Positions 15,334 through 22,890 of a DNA stretch of 33,680 nt are shown here, piece after piece. The position numbers were made by a program, and so were the translations under genes. How positions within the stretch are numbered: position 1 is the first letter of the stretch; every line of letters starts with the position of its first letter. Source of the stretch: an uncultured Clostridia bacterium (GTDB lineage: Bacteria; Bacillota; Clostridia; Oscillospirales; Ruminococcaceae); the NCBI GenBank assembly GCA_947625735.1, contig CANQPL010000026.1, positions 1 through 33,680 on the forward strand. Direction: 5' to 3'. The notes under the pieces are model-generated. The model was not told the origin of the DNA. It made no database searches and worked only from the letters and a program-made list of their open reading frames with translations.

Positions 15334-16023
15334 TTAGTTCCTATCCGATAAAATGTATGCATCGGTCAGATCGTCAACAAACGGAACAGAACCTATCCGT
15401 GCATTTCCCGACTCGTCAAATTCTGCATAAAGACAGATATTGTCACCGCCGTAATCGAAATAACAGCGAGTCCCTTCCCACAGGTCGCAGTAGGGCTCAG
15501 GCTCATTGCTGCGGTCACGGACTTTCCAGCCTGTGGTAATATACACCCTGTCGCCCCAATGATCTGTGATAACAATAAATTTGCGTCTGCCGTCAGGGAT
15601 CGGGATATTGTCGGGGCAGGATGCACCACCGGTATTTTTAAACTCAAGAAAATATTCGCCGTTCTCTTTGGTAATCTCAAGACAATTACCGCTGTTTTCA
15701 TCGCCGTTTATCCAATATTTTCCCGCAGGGATCTCCGGTTCGGTATACTCCGGACCATGAGTGCATAAAACGCCCTCATCCGATATAAATTCGCCGTTGC
15801 TGTCACGGGATTGATAACGAAAATAGTCGGTAAAATCGCAGTCGAAAAGAGGCTCATCTCCGAACACTCCCACAAAGTGTTCATTGTCTTTGTATTTTTC
15901 ATAAATTTTGTCGTACTGAGCTTTCTGTGAATAAGTTTCTGTCCCCTGATACCACTGCACACCGAACCATGAAACGCAGACTGCCGCACTCACAGCTAAG
16001 ACGGGAATAATAACCGATCTCAT
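15334..16023 (-). CDS. Uncharacterised membrane-anchored or secreted protein, paralogue 1
   Basis: A 229-residue protein with an N-terminal hydrophobic segment (residues ~4-24), either an anchor or an uncleaved signal, so the rest is probably outside the membrane. I do not recognise a family. It is paralogous to the product at 17024-17722: both have YxKxYxKYxDxxHF after the anchor, YTEPxIPAGKY, an EENG/KENG-xxFLEF strand and FxVITDHxxDxVYxTTxW. No catalytic motif is apparent. It lies 59 bp upstream of glgA and 106 bp after the AIM24-family gene, inside the glycogen cluster. A link to glycogen metabolism is suggested only by location. Confidence 0.7.
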   Translation of the reverse strand: MRSVIIPVLAVSAAVCVSWFGVQWYQGTETYSQKAQYDKIYEKYKDNEHFVGVFGDEPLFDCDFTDYFRYQSRDSNGEFISDEGVLCTHGPEYTEPEIPAGKYWINGDENSGNCLEITKENGEYFLEFKNTGGASCPDNIPIPDGRRKFIVITDHWGDRVYITTGWKVRDRSNEPEPYCDLWEGTRCYFDYGGDNICLYAEFDESGNARIGSVPFVDDLTDAYILSDRN

Positions 16024-16129
16024 TTTAAATATTTCTCCTTACCTCTTCTAAGCCTTTATCGTGTCCTGTAACACCCAAAAGTCCCTGTTTTCATTCCGAT
16101 CTCATAGCATAGCAGCACCGGGATAGCGC

Positions 16130-16942
16130 TCATCTCACATTTACACCCGATGAACCCCCCTGACTGTTGCCCGCAGTGGGATTATATGCAACAGGTGCAA
16201 TAAGCACTCTGCCCGTGCCTCGGTAAACATTCACAAGTCCCTCTCCTGATGCGGCAGAGCCGATAAAAGTACGGGTAGTCCTCTCCACGGTAAATTGCAG
16301 GGACTGGGACCATGCTATTGCCATGCTGCCGTCTATTTTAATTGTATCATTCTGAAGCTCCACAACAAAAAGCTCCTTATATGGCACATAGGATTCAAGT
16401 GCCACCACGCCCTGTCCCGTAAGACAGGTGTTAAACAGTCCTTCGTTGCCCAGTACTGCCGAAGAAAGAGTACTCCTTGCCACAGTCTGCATATTTACCG
16501 TATCGCTGCACGCTAAAAACAGTCCGTCCTCGATAACAAGTCCGCCCGTCCAGTCCTTCATATCCTGTAGAAGTATATATTTGTAGGTAGGCTCCAGCAC
16601 GATTGTGCCAGTACCCACATATCTGGGCTTGATAGCAGTTTCACCCGTTACACGGCTGCCTATAAAGCGTCCTACCAGATCGCCCACGCCCTGTACATTT
16701 GTCTGCACATCTACATTTCCCGTTATCATCTGCATGGCTCCCGCCTGCAAAATTGCGCCGTTGCCCTTAAGATCAATTACAAGCTGCTTTTTGCGCACGT
16801 CCATCTGAGAAGCGTAGTAGGCATTCATTGCACCGTAGTAGCTGTTGCTGGCGTCCTTTTCCCATTCTACAACGCAGAAATTTCCAATAGAATCAGCTAT
16901 CCTGCGGACACCGTTTACTGCAAAGAAATTATGCTTTACCAA
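16130..16942 (-). CDS. AIM24 family protein
   Basis: A 270-residue protein rich in beta strands and glycine turns, matching the AIM24 (TRAP-like beta-sandwich) family: VIDLKGNGAILQAGAMQMITG, GTGTIVLEPTYKYILLQDM, GLFNTCLTGQGVVALES and YRGTGRVLIAPVA. The family has no established biochemical activity in bacteria. The start appears to be TTG at 16942, about ten bases after AAAGGACG. It lies between two paralogous membrane-anchored proteins, 81 bp after one and 106 bp before the other, suggesting a three-gene unit inserted between glgD and glgA. There is no signal peptide. Confidence 0.82.
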   Translation of the reverse strand: MVKHNFFAVNGVRRIADSIGNFCVVEWEKDASNSYYGAMNAYYASQMDVRKKQLVIDLKGNGAILQAGAMQMITGNVDVQTNVQGVGDLVGRFIGSRVTGETAIKPRYVGTGTIVLEPTYKYILLQDMKDWTGGLVIEDGLFLACSDTVNMQTVARSTLSSAVLGNEGLFNTCLTGQGVVALESYVPYKELFVVELQNDTIKIDGSMAIAWSQSLQFTVERTTRTFIGSAASGEGLVNVYRGTGRVLIAPVAYNPTAGNSQGGSSGVNVR

Positions 16943-16981
16943 ATTTTACCACGTCCTTTTTGTGCTGCCGTTATTACGCAA

Positions 16982-17012
16982 GTGCTTTACCCGCATAAAG
17001 CGGATAAAGCAC
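16982..17012 (-). other. Intergenic hairpin before the AIM24 gene
   Basis: A 13-bp stem with one mismatch (GTGCTTTACCCGC / GCGGATAAAGCAC, ATAAA loop) lies between paralogue 2 and the AIM24 gene. The minus-strand sequence after it (UUGCGUAAUAA) has no U tract, so it may act in mRNA processing or partial termination rather than full termination. Confidence 0.45.
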
Positions 17013-17023
17013 AGCACCTTATT

Positions 17024-17722
17024 TTATGAAGAGATAAAATAATCTTCGCCTTGCGGCATACCCCAAAGGGATACACTCCCGTCACCGAAAACAGTGACCT
17101 GCCATATTATCGGTTTTAAGCCGCTTTCATAGTCAAAGCCCGATGTGTCTACAAACCGCTTTTCGCCTTTAAACAGCTCGCCGGGATCGGGAATCTTGTA
17201 TTTTACATTGTTTTCCCACTCCTCACGCTCACACCATGATGTTGTAAGGTATACCATGTCGTTCACATGGTCTGTGATAACAACAAATTCCTGTTTGCCC
17301 CTGTACCTATAGAAGGGATCGCTTTCGTCCGTACCGATGTGAGAAGTGCCGTCAGCATTCATAAATTCAAGGAACTGTCTGCCGTTCTCCTCGGTGATAT
17401 TAAGATAAATGTCACTGTCCGATTTTCCGTCAGGATAATATTTTCCCGCAGGAATAACAGGCTCGGTATAGCTGCTGTCGTGAGTACAGTTTCCGAAAGA
17501 CTGACCTATAAAATAATCGGTGTAATAGAAGTCATACCAAACGATACCGTCCACATCAACATGGTCAAAGTGAGGGTCGTCCTCATATTTGCCGTAGGTC
17601 TTTTCATAACTTACCTTTTCGGCATATGCAGGCGTACTTATATAGGCAAGTAAGCCGAACCAGCCTGTACACAAAACGACAGCCGTGACCGATGTAATTA
17701 TAACAGGTTTGCTGAATTTCAT
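17024..17722 (-). CDS. Uncharacterised membrane-anchored or secreted protein, paralogue 2
   Basis: A 232-residue protein with an N-terminal hydrophobic segment (~7-28) followed by an acidic, aromatic-rich ectodomain. It is a paralogue of 15334-16023, sharing YTEPVIPAGKY, EENGRQFLEF and FVVITDHVNDMVYLTTSW. The family is not recognised. It is separated from glgD by 263 bp containing a candidate -10 box (TATAAT, minus strand, 17816-17821) but no good -35, so it may begin a separate transcript. The second half differs more from the paralogue than the first. The function is unknown; no Cys typical of a lipobox is seen. Confidence 0.7.
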   Translation of the reverse strand: MKFSKPVIITSVTAVVLCTGWFGLLAYISTPAYAEKVSYEKTYGKYEDDPHFDHVDVDGIVWYDFYYTDYFIGQSFGNCTHDSSYTEPVIPAGKYYPDGKSDSDIYLNITEENGRQFLEFMNADGTSHIGTDESDPFYRYRGKQEFVVITDHVNDMVYLTTSWCEREEWENNVKYKIPDPGELFKGEKRFVDTSGFDYESGLKPIIWQVTVFGDGSVSLWGMPQGEDYFISS

Positions 17723-17920
17723 TGCAATTCACCCTTTCTCATCGGCACACAGCTGCCGCACCTGCCTGTGGAACATTCCGGGCTTTCACAGTTTATTTTC
17801 GGAATATATGCCGCTATTATACCGTTTGCCGTAATTTTTCATACTGCAAAACAGCATAACAGGGACAAGAAATATCTCACAGTAAAGCAAGGCTGTACAG
17901 GACAAAGTGACCGGCACTCT

Positions 17921-17972
17921 CCCTGCACCTCTGCCACTCCCCCTGCACCCCTGCCGTTTGCACCCCTGCCGT
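17921..17972. repeat. Short tandem repeat between glgD and paralogue 2
   Basis: Three imperfect units of CTGCACCCCTGCCG-like sequence occur at 17923-17935, 17943-17956 and 17958-17971. The tract is strongly C-biased and has no coding support on either strand. Confidence 0.6.
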
Positions 17973-17975
17973 TCT

Positions 17976-17997
17976 GCTCAGATCATCAGATCTGAGC
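17976..17997 (+). other. Palindrome at the glgD stop codon
   Basis: GCTCAGATC-ATCA-GATCTGAGC, a perfect 9-bp stem, overlaps the glgD stop. The T tract (CCTTTTT) follows on the plus strand, so it would work as a terminator for plus-strand or antisense transcripts; for glgD itself it would only be a 3' stabilising hairpin. Confidence 0.5.
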
Positions 17998-19110
17998 CTT
18001 TTTGCCGATATAGATAGGATAATTCTTAGAGCCGCCCAGTATCTTCTGATCGCTGATATTTACTGCCTTGTCTGTAATAACGCAGCTTATCTCGCACTTC
18101 TTGCCGATAACAGTATCCTGCATGATGATAGAATCCCTTACGACAGCGCCCTTGCCTACCCTTGCTCCTCTGAACAGGATAGAATTTTCAACAGTACCCT
18201 CAATGATACAGCCGTCTGCAATAAGTGAGTTTTTCACCTTTGCGCCGATATCGAACTTTGCGGGAGGATTGTCAAGCACCTTTGTATAAATGGGGAACTC
18301 GTCATTGAACAGGCTCTTTCTGTTTTCGGTGCAGAGAAGCGCCATGTTAGCATCATAATAGGTCTTTACGGAGGTTATCTTGGAGAAGTAGCCCTCATGC
18401 TTGTAGCCCATGATCTTGTAATCGCCGCAGCGAGCCTGAAGAATGCTCTTTGCAAAGCTGTAAATTCCGTTAGCCGCTCCGTCAAGGATCATGCTCATAA
18501 GCAGTGTCTTTGAGATGACGTAGATATTAAGGCTCACATTGCACTCGCCGCTTATCTGAGGATTTATCATAACATTGTTTACTCTGCCGCTTTCGTCAAT
18601 GCCGAATACATTGCTGTGTGCAGCGGATTCAAGGGTAAGATTTGAGCTTGCATATACCGCTGTGATATCTGCGCCGCTCTTTACATGAGCCTCAAATACT
18701 GCATTGTAGTCAATTGTAGCAGCCACATCGCAGTCGGACATGATAACATATTCCGCATCGGAGCTTTTTATAAAGTCTGATACGCCGTAAAGCGCTTCAA
18801 GTCTGCCTCTGTAAATTCCGCTTGTTACGTTGGAGAAAGGAGGCAGCAGATGAAGTCCGCCGTTCTTTCTTGCCATATCCCACTCACGTCCCGAACCGAT
18901 ATGGTCAAGCAGAGACTGATAGTTGGACTTTGTAACTATACCTACCTCGTCAACGCCCGAATTTGCCATATTGGAAAGGGTAAAATCAATAAGTCTGTAG
19001 CGTCCGCCGAACAGAACCGAACCCATTGTTCTTTCACGGGTAAGCTCGGGAACGACTTCCTCGTGCATATTGGCAAAGATAATGCCAAGTACCTTTTTAT
19101 TTAAGCTCAT
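17986..19110 (-). CDS. glgD: Glucose-1-phosphate adenylyltransferase regulatory subunit GlgD
   Basis: A 374-residue homologue of ADP-glucose pyrophosphorylase. The N-terminus has a degraded nucleotide loop (MHEEVVPELTRERTMGSVLFGG instead of GGxGxRL), which in Firmicutes marks GlgD, a partner that activates GlgC. The C-terminal left-handed beta-helix is visible in SLIADGCIIEGTVENSILF and the hexapeptide-like repeats after it. It begins 25 bp after glgC with AAGGAAGG upstream. Catalytic activity alone is expected to be low. It ends at a palindrome. Confidence 0.93.
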   Translation of the reverse strand: MSLNKKVLGIIFANMHEEVVPELTRERTMGSVLFGGRYRLIDFTLSNMANSGVDEVGIVTKSNYQSLLDHIGSGREWDMARKNGGLHLLPPFSNVTSGIYRGRLEALYGVSDFIKSSDAEYVIMSDCDVAATIDYNAVFEAHVKSGADITAVYASSNLTLESAAHSNVFGIDESGRVNNVMINPQISGECNVSLNIYVISKTLLMSMILDGAANGIYSFAKSILQARCGDYKIMGYKHEGYFSKITSVKTYYDANMALLCTENRKSLFNDEFPIYTKVLDNPPAKFDIGAKVKNSLIADGCIIEGTVENSILFRGARVGKGAVVRDSIIMQDTVIGKKCEISCVITDKAVNISDQKILGGSKNYPIYIGKKAQI

Positions 19111-19135
19111 TTGTAAAAACCTTCCTTCCGTGATA

Positions 19136-20344
19136 TTACTTCTTCTTTACATCGGGGATCATCTGCTTTGCGCCAACGACCTGTCCCTCGCTGACGGTGA
19201 CCTTATGACCGATCACGGCAATGCCCCAGTCGTCACGATTCTCGCAGGACTCGGGACGTGCGCCGATATGTGCGCCGCTTTCGATAACGCTGTTCTCGCC
19301 CACAATTGCATACTCAACAACTGCGCCCGCCTTGACAACAGAGCCTGTCATGATTACGGAATCTGTGACCACTGCTCCCTTTTCAACGGTAACGCCCTCA
19401 AAGATCACGGAATTATCCAGTTTGCCGTCAATTATGCAGCCCTCGGATACCATAGAGTTTTCCACGGTTGCCTCAGGACCTATATACTGAGGAGGAAGAA
19501 CGGGATTTCTCGAATACATCTTCCAGTCAGGATCGTAAAGATCAATGGGAATGGTGGGGTTGAGTATATCCATATTTGCGTCCCAGAGAGCGTCAAGAGT
19601 ACCTACGTCCTTCCAGTAGCCGCTGAATGTGTAAGCTACCAGCTTTTCCCCTGCATTTAACATATTTGGTATGATCGCCTTGCCGAAATCCTTGTCCTCA
19701 TCGGGATTGTTCTCGTTGTCGATAAGGTACTGCCTGAGTTTTTTCCATGTGAAGATGTATATTCCCATAGAAGCAAGTGTGGAGCGGGGATGTGCGGGCT
19801 TTTCCTCAAAATCGGTGATGTTGCACTCATCATCAGCGATCATGATGCCCATACGTGAAGCCTCTTCAATGGGGACATTCTGAACGGCAATTGTCGCATC
19901 TGCATTTTTTGCCTTGTGGAATTCCAGCATCTGGTTGTAATCCATTTTATAGATGTGGTCGCCCGAAAGAATTATCACATATTCGGGATTGTAGCGGTCA
20001 ACAAATGCAATATTCTGATAAATGGCATTTGCCGTACCCTTGTACCACTCAGCACCGAGAGCTGTCTGGTAAGGAGGCAGGCAATGTGCGCCGCCGTACT
20101 GCTTGTCAAGATCCCACGGCTGACCGTTTCCGATATAATCATTGAGAACCAGCGGCTGATACTGGGTAAGCACACCTACCGTATCAATGCCGGAGTTTAC
20201 ACAGTTTGAAAGGGGAAAGTCTATGATCTTGTACTTTCCTCCGTAGGGAACAGCGGGCTTTGCCATATCCTGTGTAAGAGCATATAAACGGCTGCCCTGT
20301 CCGCCTGCCAGCAGCATAGCTACGCATTCTTTTCTTGTATACAT
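19136..20344 (-). CDS. glgC: Glucose-1-phosphate adenylyltransferase (ADP-glucose pyrophosphorylase)
   Basis: Makes ADP-glucose from ATP and glucose-1-phosphate, the committed step of glycogen synthesis. The 402-residue protein has the intact loop [20 protein letters not shown] near residues 14-33, [26 protein letters not shown] around 121-132, FEEKPAHP in the glucose-1-phosphate region and a C-terminal beta-helix ([20 protein letters not shown]). The ATG follows AAAGGAAGG. It lies 63 bp after glgB and 25 bp before glgD; the two subunits probably form a heterotetramer. Confidence 0.96.
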   Translation of the reverse strand: MYTRKECVAMLLAGGQGSRLYALTQDMAKPAVPYGGKYKIIDFPLSNCVNSGIDTVGVLTQYQPLVLNDYIGNGQPWDLDKQYGGAHCLPPYQTALGAEWYKGTANAIYQNIAFVDRYNPEYVIILSGDHIYKMDYNQMLEFHKAKNADATIAVQNVPIEEASRMGIMIADDECNITDFEEKPAHPRSTLASMGIYIFTWKKLRQYLIDNENNPDEDKDFGKAIIPNMLNAGEKLVAYTFSGYWKDVGTLDALWDANMDILNPTIPIDLYDPDWKMYSRNPVLPPQYIGPEATVENSMVSEGCIIDGKLDNSVIFEGVTVEKGAVVTDSVIMTGSVVKAGAVVEYAIVGENSVIESGAHIGARPESCENRDDWGIAVIGHKVTVSEGQVVGAKQMIPDVKKK

Positions 20345-20407
20345 CTTAAATATCCTTCCTTTCAGCGGATAATTTCCGCATTGAATTTATTTGATTTGTT
20401 CATAGGG

Positions 20408-22630
20408 TCATTCCCCGTCAGGCTTCTTTTCTTCCCCGTCAGCGGCTGCTTCGGGATCAACACCTAAAAGCTCGGCTACAGACGGTTTATCCTCCGGAGC
20501 TGCTGCCTTTTTCCTGCTCCGCTTTTTGGGCGCAGCCTCCTCGGGGGCAGCCTGAGCCTTTGCCTTTCTGCTCCTTTTCTTCGGAGCTTCACCGGTCTTT
20601 TCCTCTGCGGGTGTATTTTCCGCCGCAGTCTTTGACTTTCTGCCCTTTGCAGGCTTTTCCGCCTTGACCTCCACTGCTGTCACATCAATTACAGGCGTGT
20701 CCTTTTTCTTTCTGGACTTTGGAGGAACATACTTGAAGTACATTGCCGAAAGTCCCGGAATAGCAAGGGAAATTGACCAGTCACAGCCGTGCATGGAATA
20801 TTCCTGCGCCTTGACCTTGCCGTTGTTTATCTCTCCCGAACCGCCGTATTTCAGGTCATCTGTGGAGAATATCTGCTCATATGAACCCTCATAGGGAACG
20901 CCTATCTTATAGTCAAACCTTGTAACGGGTACAAAGTTGCATACTACAATGATCTCCGAGGGCTTTTCGGGGTCTGAACAGTCTATCCTGCGGAACGAGA
21001 TAACGCTCTGTGTATAATCATCAGCGCATATCCACTTGAAGCCCTCCCATGAATCGTCATTGTTCCAGAGAGCGGGAGTGGCAAGATAAAGTTTATTGAT
21101 ATCCTTGAAAAATTCATGCATTCTGCTTTGTATATCAAAGCCCAGAAGCAGCCAGTCAAGCTCCTTTTCGTAGTTCCATTCGATGACCTGTCCCAGCTCC
21201 GTACCCATAAAATTGAGCTTCTTTCCGGGGTGCGCCATCATATAGGCAATAAATGCTCTTTCACTTGCATACTTGCCCTCCAGAGTGCCGCTGCTCATTT
21301 TACCCAGAAGTGATGCCTTGCCGTGTACCACCTCATCATGGGAAATAGGCAGCACGTAGTTTTCGCTGAAGGCATAGAAAAACGAGAATGTGAGCTTTCC
21401 GTGATTGCCCGCCCTGTAAATGGGGTCGGTGCGCATATAGTCAAGAGTATCGTTCATCCAGCCCATGTTCCACTTGAAGTTAAAGCCGAGTCCGCCGATA
21501 TCCGCAGGCTTCGTTACCATAGGCCATGCTGTGGATTCCTCGGCTATCATGAGAACATCGGGATTTCTGCCGAACACTGCGGTGTTGAGCTTTTTAAGGA
21601 AATCTATCGCCTCGTAGTTTTCGTTTCCGCCGTCCTTGTTGGGACGCCACTCTCTCCTGTCGTAATCAAGGTAGAGCATAGATGCCACTGCATCTACTCT
21701 CAGACCGTCAAGGTGGAATTTTTCTATCCAGTAGATAGCATTGGAGATAAGGAATGACCGCACTTCGCCCTTGCCGTAGTCAAATACTCTCGTACCCCAC
21801 GCCATATGATCCCTCTTTAACGGATCGGAATATTCATAGCAGCAGTCGCCGTCAAATTCAAAAAGACCTGCTGCGTCCTTGGGGAAATGAGCGGGTACCC
21901 AGTCAAGTATAACAGCAATGCCGTTCTGATGGAAAATATCGATCATTTCCATAAACTGCGCAGGTGTGCCGTATCTTGATGTAGGGGCATAGTAGCCTAT
22001 GACCTGATATCCCCATGAGCCGTCAAAGGGATACTCCGCAAGGGGCATAAGCTCCAGATGAGTATATCCCATTTCTTTAAGATATTCAGACATCTCATTT
22101 GCGAATTTTACATAATCAAAGGGCGAGCCGTCCTCATACTGTCTCCATGAGCCGAGATGCGCCTCATAGATGTTCATGGGGCTTTTGTAGATATTCTGCT
22201 TTTTCTTATGCTCATACCATTTTTCATCATGCCACTTGTAACCGTCAATATCAAAAAATTTTGTGGCGGTATTGGGGCGCAGCTCCATATGTGTACCATA
22301 CGGGTCAGCCTTGTCAACAATGCTGAAATGAGAGGTCTCCACGCTGTATTTGTAGGTGAAATAGTCCTCTACACCCTCAACAAAGACCTCCCAGACAGTA
22401 GGATCGTCCAGACGGTGCATGGGAGTCTGTTTTCTGTCCCAGTTATTAAAGTCGCCCACCAGTGACACGGACTTTGCTTTGGGCGCCCAGACACGGAAAA
22501 CCGCACCCTCCTTGCCGTCCCTGACGGTCTTGTGGGCGCCAAAAAAGTTGAACGCTTCAAAATTATTTCCCTCATGGAATACAAACAGAGGAAAATCGTA
22601 GTCTTCGATGGATTTGATATTATTATCCAT
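20408..22630 (-). CDS. glgB: 1,4-alpha-glucan branching enzyme with Lys/Ala-rich C-terminal tail
   Basis: GH13 enzyme that cuts alpha-1,4 chains and re-attaches them by alpha-1,6 bonds. Domains: CBM48 at ~40-130 (FRVWAPKAKSVSLVGDFNNW), the catalytic barrel at ~150-520 with DGLRVDAVASM (nucleophile D313), AEEST (acid/base E364) and SHDEVVHGK, then an all-beta C domain. Beyond this, residues ~638-740 form a low-complexity tail with two APKKRSRK repeats and many Ala, Pro and Glu residues; such a tail is not part of the usual branching enzyme. The ATG at 22630 has only a weak AGGTG upstream. It is the first gene of the glg cluster, behind promoter 22720-22748. Confidence 0.95.
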   Translation of the reverse strand: MDNNIKSIEDYDFPLFVFHEGNNFEAFNFFGAHKTVRDGKEGAVFRVWAPKAKSVSLVGDFNNWDRKQTPMHRLDDPTVWEVFVEGVEDYFTYKYSVETSHFSIVDKADPYGTHMELRPNTATKFFDIDGYKWHDEKWYEHKKKQNIYKSPMNIYEAHLGSWRQYEDGSPFDYVKFANEMSEYLKEMGYTHLELMPLAEYPFDGSWGYQVIGYYAPTSRYGTPAQFMEMIDIFHQNGIAVILDWVPAHFPKDAAGLFEFDGDCCYEYSDPLKRDHMAWGTRVFDYGKGEVRSFLISNAIYWIEKFHLDGLRVDAVASMLYLDYDRREWRPNKDGGNENYEAIDFLKKLNTAVFGRNPDVLMIAEESTAWPMVTKPADIGGLGFNFKWNMGWMNDTLDYMRTDPIYRAGNHGKLTFSFFYAFSENYVLPISHDEVVHGKASLLGKMSSGTLEGKYASERAFIAYMMAHPGKKLNFMGTELGQVIEWNYEKELDWLLLGFDIQSRMHEFFKDINKLYLATPALWNNDDSWEGFKWICADDYTQSVISFRRIDCSDPEKPSEIIVVCNFVPVTRFDYKIGVPYEGSYEQIFSTDDLKYGGSGEINNGKVKAQEYSMHGCDWSISLAIPGLSAMYFKYVPPKSRKKKDTPVIDVTAVEVKAEKPAKGRKSKTAAENTPAEEKTGEAPKKRSRKAKAQAAPEEAAPKKRSRKKAAAPEDKPSVAELLGVDPEAAADGEEKKPDGE

Positions 22631-22719
22631 TCACCTATACACAGCCTTTCTTTATCCTTTTTATGCTGTCTCTGCATTTCTGAAAAACGCAGGACAACCC
22701 CCGATATCCTTTACTAAAT

Positions 22720-22748
22720 ATTTTAACAGATTATGCAATAAAAAGCAA
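22720..22748 (-). promoter_or_regulatory. Promoter of the glgBCD operon
   Basis: TTGCTT (22743-22748), a 17-bp spacer and TAAAAT (22720-22725) on the minus strand. The predicted leader is about 83 nt to the glgB ATG. Confidence 0.6.
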
Positions 22749-22754
22749 GGGGTA

Positions 22755-22771
22755 TTGTAAAAATTTTACAA
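22755..22771. promoter_or_regulatory. Perfect palindrome upstream of the glgB promoter
   Basis: TTGTAAAA-A-TTTTACAA, 17 bp and perfectly symmetrical, centred about 18 bp upstream of the -35 box. The position suits an activator or repressor site for glycogen genes. AT-rich palindromes arise easily by chance, so this is tentative. Confidence 0.4.
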
Positions 22772-22890
22772 ATCTCACTGTTTTTACATTTGACCTTTGT
22801 GCATTTTAACAGCATATTTCCTTTGCAAAAATGAAATTTTATTGTATCAGCCTGCAAAGCCGTAATATTTTCTTTTTTGAGGGTATGTAC

